Below are positions 22,440 through 34,265 of a stretch of DNA of 64,000 bases, one piece after another. This DNA comes from Limnanthes douglasii subsp. nivea (Eukaryota; Streptophyta; Magnoliopsida; Brassicales; Limnanthaceae), in contig JAUPFV010000003.1 of NCBI GenBank assembly GCA_036936605.1, positions 100,945,278 to 101,009,277 of the forward strand. The letters are read 5' to 3'. Numbering within the stretch: position 1 is the first letter of the stretch; each line of letters opens with the position of its first letter. Made by a program: the position numbers and the translations under genes. Under the pieces are notes generated by a model. The model made no database searches and had not been told where the DNA came from. It was given only the letters and a program-made list of their open reading frames with translations.

Positions 22440-23676
22440 ATTGGCGATCGGATATCCTTAATTTTTTTACCTAAGGATTATTGCCACATGATTCTCAATT
22501 GGCTAAAAATTTAAGGGGTAAAGCCTTTAGATATATAGTTTTGGATGGAATTTTATATAAAAAATCATTAAGCATACCATTACTACGATGTTTAGGCAAG
22601 CAAGAATCACAAGAAGTATTGTTAGAATTGCATGATGGTGAAAGGTCATCTCATTGTGGGTTTAAAGTTTTATCGCGTAGAGTTTTACTTGTAGAGTTTT
22701 ATTGTCCTACAATCATGAACGATGCTAAGAATTTAGTCCGAGGTTGTGATACTTGTCAGAGATTTGCTAATGTTATTCACAGACCATCAGTATCGCTTAT
22801 GTCTATATCTGAGGCTATACCATTTGATAGATGTGGAATTGATTTGGTAGAACCTTTGTCGATGGCCTATGGGGGAAGGCAAATGATAATTGTGGCGGTG
22901 GATTATTTTACGAAGTGGGCAGAAGCAGAACCTTTATCCGGCACAAAAGCAAAGAATGTCATCAAATTTATTGTGAATAATATTTGTTGTCATTTTGGGG
23001 TTCCTCGGAGAATTACAACATATAATGGCCCTCAATTTAATAATAGGGAAATGGCTGCATTATGTACTTCTAAAGGGATTCAGCAATGTTTTTCGACGCC
23101 CTTTCATCCTCAAGCTAATGGACAAGTGGAAGTGACACATAGAACGATTTTAGATGGCTTGAAGAAGATTACATCGGGGCCAGCTAGAAAATGGCCAAAT
23201 TATTTGCAAGAGGTGATGTGAGCTTATCGAACAACTCCAAGAGAGGCTACAAAAGAGACTCATTTTGCTTTGGCATATGGTATGGATGCAGTTAGCCCTA
23301 TTGAATCTACGATGTCATCTTTTAGAATATCTCAATATTCTGAAAGATCTAATGATGAAATTCGAAGAGCAAATTTGGATTTGATTGAGGAAAAAAAGGT
23401 TCGAGCTTATTTGAATGCAGTACATTATTAAACTCTTATGAGAAGTAGATACGATTCAAAGATGAAAAGAAGAGAATTTAAAGAAGGTAATAAGGTGTTG
23501 CGAAAAGTTTTCCTACACACAAAGGAAAAGAGCCTTGGAAAAATGGCTCCAAATTGGGAAGGGCCTTATACAGTTTTTGAAAGAATTAAACCGGGGTCTT
23601 ATCGTCTTTGTGATTTCGAGAGGAGGATGCTACAACATCCATGGAATATTCAACACTTGAAGCTTTATTGGGAGTA
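22440..23676 (+). pseudogene. Gypsy element 1 integrase
   Basis: The zinc-binding H-H-C-C part is present ('ELHDGERSSHCGF' and 'CDTCQRF'). The core has the first Asp ('GIDLVEP') and the Glu ('GQVEVTHR'), but the second catalytic residue is Tyr (TTYNGPQF, codon 23031-23033) where the family has Asp. Stops lie at about 23219 and 23429. The C-terminal part ends 'LGKMAPNWEGPYTVFERIKPG...HLKLYWE' at 23676. The missing Asp means no strand-transfer activity. Confidence 0.75.
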
Positions 23677-24274
23677 GACACGTTTTTGTACTTTGGAATT
23701 TTTCTTTTGAATGGCGCACTATTTCCTACCCTGTTGGCCCAGGAAGGTTTTAATGAGGTGTCATGTACATGTACATATTCAACTTTATCAATAAAGTTCG
23801 TTTTTTGTCTAATGGTTGCTTTACATTTATTTGGATACTATCTTAACAAATCATCAAAGATTGATCACCTTTGAGATTAGTTAAAGGTAGAATATTCCGA
23901 AGTGTTTATAACACTTTTCGAAGAGTTAACCATGTTTTATAACTACTTTACATTTGATATTTCGAAGTGAATGTTTAAAAACTCACTGAGAATTTTGATG
24001 AGCTAATCAAGCTTAACAACACATTCATATTTTTTCGAAGAAGATACAACTTTTTCAAAGAATTATGATACTCGTTAATTTTTATTAAGGTATTTGAGGT
24101 AGTAAGTTTATATTATTTAGATTCTGCAATTATTTTGTATTTAGCATCAGATAATATGCAAGAGAATGGTAACATAAAAAGGAAGAACTCTTTGTCATTC
24201 AGATCAAGTTGTAACAATACAAAAAGAAATATTCTTATTAGACAAAACAAAAAACTGAAAGGGTAGCTGGCCAA
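23677..24274. other. Convergent intergenic zone of gypsy element 1
   Basis: About 600 bp separate the 3' ends of gag-pol (plus) and the aORF (minus). It holds AATAAAG at 23792 (plus), several TTCGAAG motifs and no coding similarity. It probably supplies the 3' ends for both transcripts. Confidence 0.45.
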
Positions 24275-26779
24275 TTAGTCAGAAGATTCTTCTTCTTCGA
24301 ATGACTCGTCCTCGGAAGATGATGAGCTGGGAACATGGTCAAAGCCTCGCTTGGACGTTTTTCTTCAGGAATATCGTTCCAAAAATTTGTAAGATTGATT
24401 TTCGGATAGGCAGCATGGAGTTCTCAAAGAAGAAAGATGGTTGCATCTTCTTTCCGACCTGAATAACTGTTGCATATTCTTTGAAAGCTCAGCTTCGGCA
24501 ATAGTTACAGCATGAGCTTTTTCTGCTTCGAAATTCTTCTTCAGCTTCTCTATTTCATCGGTCAAATCTTTATTTTTTGCTTCACAAAGAGTTAGAGAAT
24601 TTTGAAGTGTGGTGCAGTTGGATTTTTTGATATTCAATTCAGCATTATGCTCGGTTTTGAGTTTCTTTATTTTTCTTCATGAGACTTTGTCAGCAGCTCT
24701 GTATCAACCATATTCTTGATTCGAAGATGATCCTTTATACATAGAGCGTCTTTTATCAGCTCGGATCTAGCTATCTCATAACCATAAAACTGTTCGGTTA
24801 CTTTGTTGTGAAAGTCTCCCTAAATTTATTTTCAGCCTCATAAGATTCTTTATAGTAAACCATATATTTGGCCAACTGTTTGAGATGGTCTTGAGAGGCT
24901 TCGATTTGAGAAGCAAGAGTTTTTGCAGCAGCGTCAAGATCGGAAAATGGTTGAAGAGCGATGGAAATTGCATGATTTGGAGGAGGGCTACGAAATTCCA
25001 ATGTGCTAGGCTTGTCAATCATATCCAGAGATGTGACAGGAGTAACTTCTGGAAGATATTTGTCTAGAGTAGGCCTCGTAAAATCAAGCATGCGATTTTG
25101 GATGACTTGAAGAACAGGCTCATCTTCGCCAGCAAGTACCTCTGTGTTTTCAAAGTTGATGAACATATCTGGGTCGAAACTTGTAGGAGGATGATAAAGA
25201 GTGGGAGAATAGTCATCAATGAGAATCACAGGGTTCTCTTTGTTAGGATTTTCTTCGGTCGAAGGGTTTGAGGGGTGTTGTTGGTTTCCAGCAGCAGCAA
25301 CATCTTCGTCTTCATCAACCAAAGTGTACAAAGAGATTTTCTTCTGTTTATTTTTATTTCCGAAGGAATCAGAAGATATTTTCTTTTTCTTTGATGATGT
25401 TTCTTGAGCTTTTCCCTCTTCGATGGGTGAAAGAGGCTGTTCTGCAACTTTGCGTTTTCAACGCTTTGGTTTCGAGGGTGTGAAAGGGTTAGCACCAGAT
25501 GTACTAACTTTCTTTTTGCCCTTGTTTTGTTTGGTGATCTTTTCTTTCTTCTTTTTCGGTAGATGGCTATCTGGTCTGTTGCGAGCAGGAAGAAAAACTT
25601 TGCAGTCAGGCTGGGGTATTCGTTGGCATACGAGCTTCGGATCTGGATCGAAAAACAAATATTTAGGAGGCATTCCACCTTCTTTGATCGGAAACATGTG
25701 GCATTGGATGAAATTGATGGGTTGAAAGGCAGTATGAAAAGCGTTATTCCATTCTTTTTCAGCCCATGCAGCAAGTTTTTAGAAAATGTCTTTAGCAGCT
25801 TCTCGACGATTTGAGTAGCGCTTCGAAATTTCTAGTATAAGTTAACAAGATAAAATGTTAAAGATAAGAAAATAAAAAATTGTATTAAAATGTTAAAGAT
25901 AAGAAAATAAAAAATTGTATTAAAATGTAAAATTTTGAGGAACTTACGATTGCTTCTCCAAACCATAGTTAATTTCGAAGGGTTGTCTTCGGAAATTTCT
26001 TTGCCATTTTCCCAAGTCCCAGATATGAAAACAAATCTTTGTTTCCAGAATTTATCAGCATCCAGAAGGTCGTCGATGATTTTGAGGTCATCCATCAATG
26101 TGAGGTAATAGAATGGAAGCTTCAGTCCTTTCAGAGTCAGTGAATGAAGTCTTTAATGCTGATAGGTATTTTGGATAGACGGGATGTCATGATTACCGAC
26201 ATGAGGGTGAACCATTGATTCGGTGTCACTTGAGTAGGGCACAAACTGAGGACTTCGAAGTACTCTACAATCATCGGATCCAGTGGAAATTGAAGACCCC
26301 ATTTGATGATTTTTTGGTATACCACTAGTTCATCATCCTTGCAGTCGAGGGGAGTTTCTCCTTCTTTTGGTAGTCGAAGGGTTATGTTTTCCCCCATTCC
26401 CCATTACTTCTTAAGGGAAGAGGCTTGACTTTCTCTGTAATATATATATATATATATATCGAACCTTCCTCAAGGCGATAATATACTTGCTTTTGAGGTT
26501 TCTTAGATTCCTCCAAATTTTTGCTCTTTCCTCTTCGAAAATGGAGCAAATGTCAGCCTCTTCTTGAGAGTCAGCTTCAACATCAATTTTCGTAGCCTCC
26601 GAGTCAGCTTCGTTGGCTTTGGAAGTTTTTTCTCGAGGGTCTTGAGAAGTTGAAATAATTGTTTCTGTACGAGGATTAGCAGTTTGAGGTGCCTCTTCCA
26701 TCACTTCTCTCTGAGGTGGATCGTTAGTAGTGGGTTTTGAAGGAGAAGGAGTTCAGATGATTGCTGATTCATCTCCCAT
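24275..26779 (-). pseudogene. Antisense ORF (aORF) of gypsy element 1
   Basis: ATG at 26779 (MGDESAII, then a TGA). The N-terminal acidic stretch reads to about 26480. The conserved domain follows: LDCKDDELVVYQ, then 'IKWGLQFPLDPMIVEYFEVL' and 'LCPTQVTPNQW', resembling the plant gypsy 'Transposase_28' family. A frame shift lies near 26135. 'FVFISGTWENG' then leads to a GT-AG intron (25832-25947, phase 1, 116 bp, with a 35-bp tandem repeat inside). Exon 2 continues from 'QISKRYSNRREAA' through a basic stretch, a long acidic part and coiled coils, ending in 'SSSSSEDESFEEEESSD' at 24275. An AT microsatellite (about 26437-26459) disrupts the domain. It converges on gag-pol. Role unknown. Confidence 0.7.
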
Positions 26780-27060
26780 GATGAGGATTAGAAGTTCGAT
26801 ATATAAATCGTGTTAACTGAACCATAGTCGAAGGAAGCTATTTGATTTGAGAATGGATATCGATTTGGTTGGAGGAAGAATTTTCGAGAAATAAAGCTGA
26901 AGAGGTTTTTGGGTTTCGAGAAGATCAATGGTGAAGCCAGACTAGGTTTTGTGAGTAATAAATGTAAAGTTTTTTTAAAACGTTGTCGTTTTCCATTCTA
27001 TTAATAAAACAAGTTCGAATTAAAAAAGAAAAAAAACCGTAGTGGGAGTTTTCCTAAAAC

Positions 27061-27252
27061 ATGACATATAGTGTATTTATTATTATATTTCGGTAGCCAA
27101 GATAAATTGCGCGAATGACTGATAAAAAAACTGATTAATCATATCAGTGAAGAGGGTCGGTAGTTTAAAAGAGACAAAGCTCTAAATTGACTCCCATTAA
27201 ATTGCGAAGGTCATTAATTGTAAAGGTCAAGCCAGCCTGTTTTAGTTAACAC
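27061..27252. other. Spacer between gypsy element 1 and the MITE
   Basis: AT-rich, without open frames of note. It could include a diverged 3' LTR remnant of gypsy element 1, but no matching 5' copy exists to confirm this. Confidence 0.35.
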
Positions 27253-27562
27253 TAAGAGCATCCCCAACAGAGTAGGTATATGGGACTAGATAACAAATTT
27301 AGAGATTATTCGTCATTTTTTTCTTTCCAACAGATAATCTATTAGACTAGTTATATTTAATTGCGTAATTTTAGGTAGGTATATTTAGAGTGGAAGTTAC
27401 CTACTATCTATAATTATTCATTTTTTCTCTTCCACCTCCTTAAATAAAAAACTACCTTAATTATACAATAGCTGTTGGATTATATGATAATCTAAAATTT
27501 TACAGTATCAAAATCCTAGGTATATTTACCAAATTTTAGAGTAGCTGTTGGGGATGCTCTAA
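27253..27562. mobile_element. Tourist-like MITE with TAA duplication
   Basis: The element proper is 27256-27559 (304 bp). Its terminal inverted repeats, GAGCATCCCCAACAG (27256-27270) and CTGTTGGGGATGCTC (27545-27559), match perfectly over 15 bases. TAA flanks each side, the 3-bp duplication usual for PIF/Harbinger-derived MITEs. It is non-coding and AT-rich inside. The perfect ends suggest a fairly recent insertion. It sits 1.2 kb beyond the 3' end of the ABCC gene. Confidence 0.82.
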
Positions 27563-28660
27563 CATGCTACGCAACAATAGCTAAAAGACCTTGGAGCTTT
27601 TTGTTGTACTTTATTGAGTTTTTTCGGTTTGAATTATACAATTGAGTTTTAATTTTAATTTTAAATTGCGATTAGAATCTCGTTTTCCATGTTAATTAAA
27701 TTTGAAAAAAAAATTGAATATATTCCAAATAAATGATATCAGACTTTCACGACTTTAGTTAAATTTGAGAAAATTTAATGTATATTTGAATATACTATAT
27801 TAGAATTTCAGGACAGACTATTAGAGTTTCAGAACGGACCGCAATGTAAATGAATTTTCGGATGTAAAATTTGGTAAGCGAAATATGTATATTTATTTTT
27901 TGTAGGTAAGTATGTATTGTTGTACGAAATGTATTTTTTCGGTTAATCTTTTATACAAAATTTTATTTTGTGAGATACGAAATGTTAAGATACAAAAAGA
28001 GAAAAGAAAAGATCAACTTCAAAAAAATGCTACAATTTATTATTTATAAAGCATATTTATCGCATAAACTATCAATAAAATGGGAGACTTACGTAATGGG
28101 TCTAAAATTTATCTCTATTTACCCAAGCATATCCCAACAGATCCATTTTACAAATAGATCCAACCCATTTAAGAAAAGACTCAATTATCTGTAAAAACAA
28201 AACGATTACATTCCCAAATCAAAATATTTAACCCCAATTTCAAAATTAATTCTTTCTCCTCAAACTTTCTTTGTCATATTATCAAATTCATTAAGGGTAA
28301 AATTGTATTTAAATTTAAATTTGGACTAATAGGTAAATAAAATCATATTTTGGTAGATATTGGTAAAATCTATTTGAGACTGGACTTATTAGTAAATTGG
28401 ATACGTGTTTGTACCCAATTGGTATGAATCCCTAAAATAAACTACTGTTTTTATTATTCTATGATAAAATTTGACGAAAAACTTATAAAAAAAATTCAGC
28501 CGATAAGAAAAACCATCAAAAAAATAATGAACACGCTAACTAACTATAGATGGTAAACAAAATATGCTCCCACCTTAATTTTATTTTACGTGTCAATTGT
28601 TTAGTTAACCTGAAGATATAAACGGGATTGCACTTCCATCATGTCAGAATATGATCTGAA
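27563..28660. other. AT-rich spacer downstream of the ABCC gene
   Basis: An open frame of 74 codons at 27970-28194 has no recognisable similarity and low-complexity content. I see no repeats or RNA genes. Confidence 0.45.
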
Positions 28661-28666
28661 GTAGCT

Positions 28667-28672
28667 TTTATT
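28667..28672 (-). terminator. Poly(A) signal of the ABCC gene
   Basis: AATAAA on the minus strand lies 125 bases after the stop codon of the ABCC transporter. It is a fitting near-upstream element for plant polyadenylation; the cleavage site itself cannot be seen. Confidence 0.55.
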
Positions 28673-28796
28673 ACAAGGAAGGTGAAAACAAGTACTAGAA
28701 CAATATTATGCATTAAGATCAAACATATGATAGTACACATTTAAATTCATATCAACAATCGCATGCTTCTTACTATAACATCTTAGCAATCCCTCA

Positions 28797-31700
28797 TTAT
28801 TGAAACGCATCAAAACTTTGATAAGAACTTTTCTTGCAACTCGACCAATATTCTGCGACCAGCTTTGAGAAAGATGAATTAGTCTCCATGAGCTTTGATG
28901 GTTCATCATATTCCATCAGTTTACCAAACGAGAGAAGCATGACCATGTCACTGTCGATGACAGTTGGTACTCTATGAGCAACAGTTATAACAGTACAATT
29001 CGCGAATTCATTCCTTATAACTCTTTGAAGGATTGCATCAGTGGCCGAGTCGATGGAGGCAGTAGCTTCATCAAGTACCAGGATTTTGTTTCTTTTAAGT
29101 AGAACTCTTCCCAAACAGAAGAGCTGTCGCTGCCCGGCACTCCAATTTTCACCCTCATCGCTCACTGTTTATTTAAAATGTAACTAATCAAACTTCCGAA
29201 ACAATAAGTATTTAAAAACACTACGCTTTGAAGTCATAAAACTAACTCACCAGAAGAGTCTAGCTTATTTGGTAGGCTGCTAATTGTATTTTTGAGCTGA
29301 CATTTCTCCAAGGCCTGCGGATTATCATTGTTGAAATATTTTATGAAGTTCTATTTGTCAATGATGTATGAATATATGACGCGCCAATAACATCTTAGTT
29401 TTTAGCATACAAATTGAGAATATTTCTTAGACAAGATGAGTTATGTTTAGTATTATGACCTTCCAGATTTCATCGTCTGAATACAGACCGAGAGGATCCA
29501 AATTGGTTCGAACACTGCCCCTGAAAAGAGTAGGCTCCTGAGGAATAATGCTGAGTTTCATTCTCAAATCCTTGAGACCAATAGCGCAAATGTCAAGTCC
29601 ATCAATGACTATATGACCACCAGCTGGTTCTACTAAGCGAAACAAAGCACTTATCAGTGTAGTTTTTCCACTTCCTGTTCTTCCTACAACGCCAACTCTA
29701 TTCCCTTCTTTGATTATGCAACTTATCCCTTTCAAAACCAATGGAGCGTTCGGTCGATACCTTATCTATAACACAGAAATGCCTCAAAAAAATGATTTAT
29801 AGGGGAAATTAACAAGAAAATAGAAAAGAAAAAGGTGCTATTTTTTCTTACCTTGAGGTTTTGCAACTCTATCCTACCCATTGAAGGCCATGAAGAAGAT
29901 GGTCGTTTGCTCTCCACAATAGCTGGAGGCTCGGGAGCGATGTTCATGTACTGTTTGATTCTTTCGACTGATACAATTGAGTTTGATAAACTGCAATACC
30001 ATCTACACATGAATACTTGAGTGCCTGTTAGTGTCACTGCATATGAAAGAGACAGACCCACCAGTCCTGCACAAGTACATGCCACGAAAAATATATGTTT
30101 TGGTAAGAGTTTTTGATTCATAATCAAGCAGACAAGATATTTCTTATAAAATTTCTAGGAAAACGTAAAGATTATTACCTGGAGATAAGTAGCCTTTTGG
30201 AATTAATATAAGGAGAAATGCGCATGTGAATAAAGTCAAATTCTGCAGTATCTCTATCCTCATAAGTAGCCACTCTAAAGCTGCATTTGAATGAAAGAAA
30301 AGTGCAGCGTCTGTGTCTACAAGCTTTAAGTAGCTTTTGAAGAACCTGTCTACCATCTTAAAGGCTCTAACCGTAACCAATCCTAGCGATGTCTCAGCTG
30401 CGAAATTCATAACCGGAGCTTTTGTTGTTCCATTGATCCTAATCAGTTCCCTTGCAGATGCTAAATAATAGTCCTTTTGATCAAATCGAGAAAGATTTCA
30501 TTATATATTTCAGTTATTAGAAATCGAACAGAAGAAATGGAGCTATGACTTTAAATCCACCTGAACATATTTTGTAGCTATCATAGCGAAAATGGCTACA
30601 ATCAGAACTTGCCATGTCACAGAAACCATGATTCCAATAATTGCTAAAAGTTCAATCGCAGGGGAGATAATGAAGATAAATGAGAATGGTATATCAAAGT
30701 CCACAACACTTAAATCTGACGATGCCTGCAATTAAAGAAAATTTGAAAGTAGAGATTGAGTTATGAAAAAGTTAGGATCTTTAAGTATTTGATGAAGAAA
30801 AACATGTTCTTACTCGAGTCAAGATACGTCCAATCGGAGTAGAGTCGAAGAACAGCATTGGAGCTTTGAAAATTGCATTAGTGAAACCCGAAAAGAACGT
30901 TTTTGAAGCTTTTAGTCCAAGAAGGGCAGTAGTGATAGACCGGAAATATACAAAAACAGCACTAAGCGATGAAATGGCTGTGTAAACTCCAATAAGCATA
31001 GGACTACTAATTTTTGGAACTTGAATGGCGAATGCAAGCCAATAGGTTGCGGCAGCTTGAAGAGCAACAAAACCAGATTGTGATAATATGCCTGAGAATA
31101 AAAGAAAGGAGCCTTTTGAAACTGCTATATAGTCAACAAAAGGCTTCAATCCAACATCACCGGTCTCTTTTTCTTCTTCTTGTGTTAGTTGTCCTCCGGG
31201 TAAACCTTTATATGAAAGCCTAATCTCACTATTTCCTCTTAAGGAAATACTTTCTTCTGGCTGAATCACATCTATGTTTTGAGGTTCATATTCTCGAGGA
31301 GCTACTGCTGTAATTACATCTTTATGAGCATTCACGAGTTTTTCAAATGCAGTTCCTGCCATCAAGAGCTCCTCATAGCTTCCAGATTGACTAATGTGTC
31401 CTCCTTCCATAACCTACAAAAGGTATAGCCATACTGGTCACTTGGGAAACAAATAATAGATGCAAGACTATCATTTTAAAGGGTGTAATGAATACCAGAA
31501 TCTTGTCAACTTCTGAGAGAAACTCCACTTGATGTGTGACCAGAATAACAGTTTTACTTCCCAGAGCATCCATAACACAATCCTGCAAAACAGATTTGAT
31601 AAACACGAATATTTTCCTTATGGTGTTGCCAAAAGAAATTAGATATGTTTTGTTTCTTACATTGAATAGAGTTGCTGCTGTGTGTGCGTCAACTGCACTA

Positions 31701-34265
31701 AAAGGATCGTCAAGTAGATAGATGTCAGCGTCGTTGTATACAGCCCGAGCCAACTGAATTCTCTGCTTTTGTCCTCCGCTCATGTTAAGTCCACGTTGGC
31801 CGATTTCTGTGAGATCACCATGGTCAAAACTGTCTATGTCCTTATCCAACGCACATGCTTTTATAGCCCGTTGATATCTTTCATCCTCCATTGGTTTCCC
31901 GAAGAGTATATTATCACGAACAGTACCACTTTGAATCCATGAAGTCTGAGAAACATATGCAATTGATCCAAACACATCAACCTGTTTGTAAAAAGAAACA
32001 AAATAAGTGACACACAATATGATTAAAAAGTAAATTTGTTTTGATTGTTGGTTTTTTTTTTTCACTTACAGTTCCTGAAACTTTAGGTATTTCACCAAGT
32101 ATAGCATATAAAAACGACGATTTCCCCGCCCCAATCGGTCCACAAACCGCAACTTTGTTCCCTGATTTTATTTCCAAATTTACATTTCCAAGAGTTGAAA
32201 TACTTAGTTCTGGATCCCATCTAAAGTCACCTTCTTGTATCTGTATGCTTACATTAGATTCCGGTGACTCTTTTCTACTCAATTCATCGTTCCTGAGCTC
32301 ATCATCGAGCAAAAGTGCATTGATTCTCTCAAATGAGACTTTAACTTGAATCATAACAGAAAGTGCTTCAGGTATCATTCGCACCGGCTCACCCATGCTC
32401 CTCAGTGTGGCAAGAATTGTGAAGACAGTACTTGCATTTAATGGAGCACTCGAGAACAAAACACAACCGAAGAAAATAACTGAAGAAACAATAGTAGGAG
32501 ACATCCAGTAAAGAACAGTACCATAAGCTTTTGTAAACTGTGCTTTGGCAAGCCATTTGAATTCCTCGGCTCGCTTTGATTCAATAAACTTCTTGAACTC
32601 CTCTTCCCAGGATTGTAATTTAATGATTTTCATACTGTTTAAGATCTCAGAAGTAGCTCTCAGCCGCTCATCTTGCGCAATCATGAACTGGGATTGACAG
32701 TTTTGAAGCATTTTAGCAAATGGCAGATTTAATAGGCCACAGATTAGTAGAGGGACTAATCCTGGCAGAGCACCAGTACCAACTACCCCGAAAAGTACAG
32801 AAATCGATAAGAAAAGCTGCAAAGTAAAACTCCAGGCAGAATGAAACCACCAAGGAAATTCACCCATTCTATATCCATCAACGGCAATGTAATTTACGAT
32901 TTCTCCAGCTGAATGTCTTTTTCGCCCCAAGCTTGAAAGCTTAAGCTGTTTATTATAGACTGCAACCATCAAAGCTGATCTCATCCTCATCCCTGACCTT
33001 CTTGCACCGAAAAACCAATGTCGTGTAGTAAAAGACTCAACTAGTTTTAAAAGAACCAACAACCCCAGCAGCAATAGACCTTGATTCAAGTCTTGGTTAT
33101 CGCTGCTCGCGTAGTTTACAAAAGCATAAAGCACTAAAGGAAGAGATGTAACAGAAAGTGTCCTCAAAAGTGCACAAAGTGCTGTAAATATGTTCTCTTT
33201 TAAGTAAACTTTCGTAATGGCTTGAAAGAGTAAATTTTTGCTAGAGCCTTTCTCCATAAGAAGTTCATCCCATGCTTTCGCAAACTTTTTGTAAGCCAAA
33301 TCAGCTTCATCATTGGTATCCACGTAAGGAATGTCGTCGAGGGTCAACGGTTTCGAGTAACCACAAGAAAGCAATGGATTCATCCAAGAAAACATCAGTT
33401 TGCTAAGAAAACCAGCCTCACCTAGTTCTGTTTTTCTCTTTTCAGTTCTTTTAAGCAAGGGCTCGGATAAATCTACATCGCCAATATTTCTAGAAAGAAA
33501 AACAGCATTCGAGTTTCGAAAAGCACAGAAGAGAAGCAACAAGCAGATAGGCCATGTCACCATTTCAAAGATTTGAAATCTTTGGCTTCTCATCAAAATC
33601 TCCACGTTGAAAGCAGAAGCCAGCAAGAAAAAAGACACCCACCAAAGAGATGTAAGAAGCTTTACCCATTTGGATTTTTTGACTAGTAACGACACCGAAA
33701 CCGAGATCCAAATGATTCCTCTACTGAAGTAAACTAGAGACTTTAAGATACTGTAACCTTTGTCTGATGATATAAGCTTCCACAAACCAAAACTAAAGTA
33801 TGCAACACTTGCAACACCACAACATACCGCGACGAGTACTAATATCCAGTCCCTTCTATTGCTTCCACTGGATTGATGTTTTTTCACAGAACAAATAAGC
33901 AAAAGAAGATAGAAAACACCAAGGAACAATAGATTTACAACGTCAATAATGATTCTTTGAATACAATATGAACCCAAGTCAAGTTCACCATCACAAATCC
34001 AAGAGAAAGACCCTGCATATCCGTTTTGAAACATATCCGATAATAAATCAACTTGTAATAATAACAAAAAAATTAAAAAGACAAATCTTTAACAAACACT
34101 ATGTGATCTTGATAATGAGAAAACAAAAATTCTTGTAAAAAGACAATGAGAAACTTATGACGAGCTATATATCAGTTACAAGAAACAATATTTATTTAGC
34201 TAAAAGTGAGGAAGTAAACAAAGGACATGGATTGGTGTACCTAGTAAGGTTCCCATGGACGCCAT
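28797..34265 (-). CDS. ABCC-type (MRP) full ABC transporter, ABCC8-like
   Basis: The 11 exons on minus are 34265-34241, 34012-32070, 31981-31661, 31582-31496, 31413-30814, 30725-30561, 30473-30179, 30066-29852, 29765-29460, 29314-29251 and 29164-28797. All junctions are GT-AG and the total is 4389 bases (1462 codons plus stop) with no break. Exon 1 is only 25 bases (MASMGTLL); exon 2 opens [11 protein letters not shown]. The protein has an N-terminal membrane domain (about 25-190), TMD1, NBD1 (Walker [10 protein letters not shown] 633-641, signature LNMSGGQ 721-727, Walker B ending LLDD, so Asp where NBD2 has Glu), TMD2, and NBD2 (GRTGSGKTT 1245-1253, WSAGQ 1348-1352, LDE 1371-1373, His 1404). 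Such proteins move glutathione or other conjugates across vacuolar or plasma membranes using ATP. The uneven NBD1/NBD2 chemistry is normal for ABCC. The substrate cannot be told from sequence; the ABCC8-like label comes from the N-terminus and size and is less certain than the family. Confidence 0.93.

Larger units (their letters stand above)
18957..27060 (+). mobile_element. Tat-type Ty3/gypsy element 1 (truncated)
   Basis: Gag-pol runs on plus (about 19280-23676), with a convergent antisense ORF on minus (24275-26779). The pol has two RNase H domains and the element carries an aORF, both marks of the Tat lineage. The first half of gag and its primer site are missing. The left end (18957-19280) is LTR-like, with a TATAAAG box near 19137 and CT-rich leader, but I find no matching copy on the right, so ends are approximate. 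A purine-rich tract near 27025-27050 may precede a lost or diverged 3' LTR. Several stops make it inactive. Confidence 0.72.

Noticed and set aside
25226..25774. 182-codon minus frame beside the aORF of element 1
   Set aside because: The frame that aligns with the element 2 aORF is a different one (KRYSNRREAA...). This longer open frame is a shifted reading of the same exon.
31977..34067. ABCC start at the ATG near 34067
   Set aside because: That ATG and the following residues up to 34013 read through intron 1. The acceptor at 34013 and exon 1 at 34241-34265 give a better N-terminus in phase.
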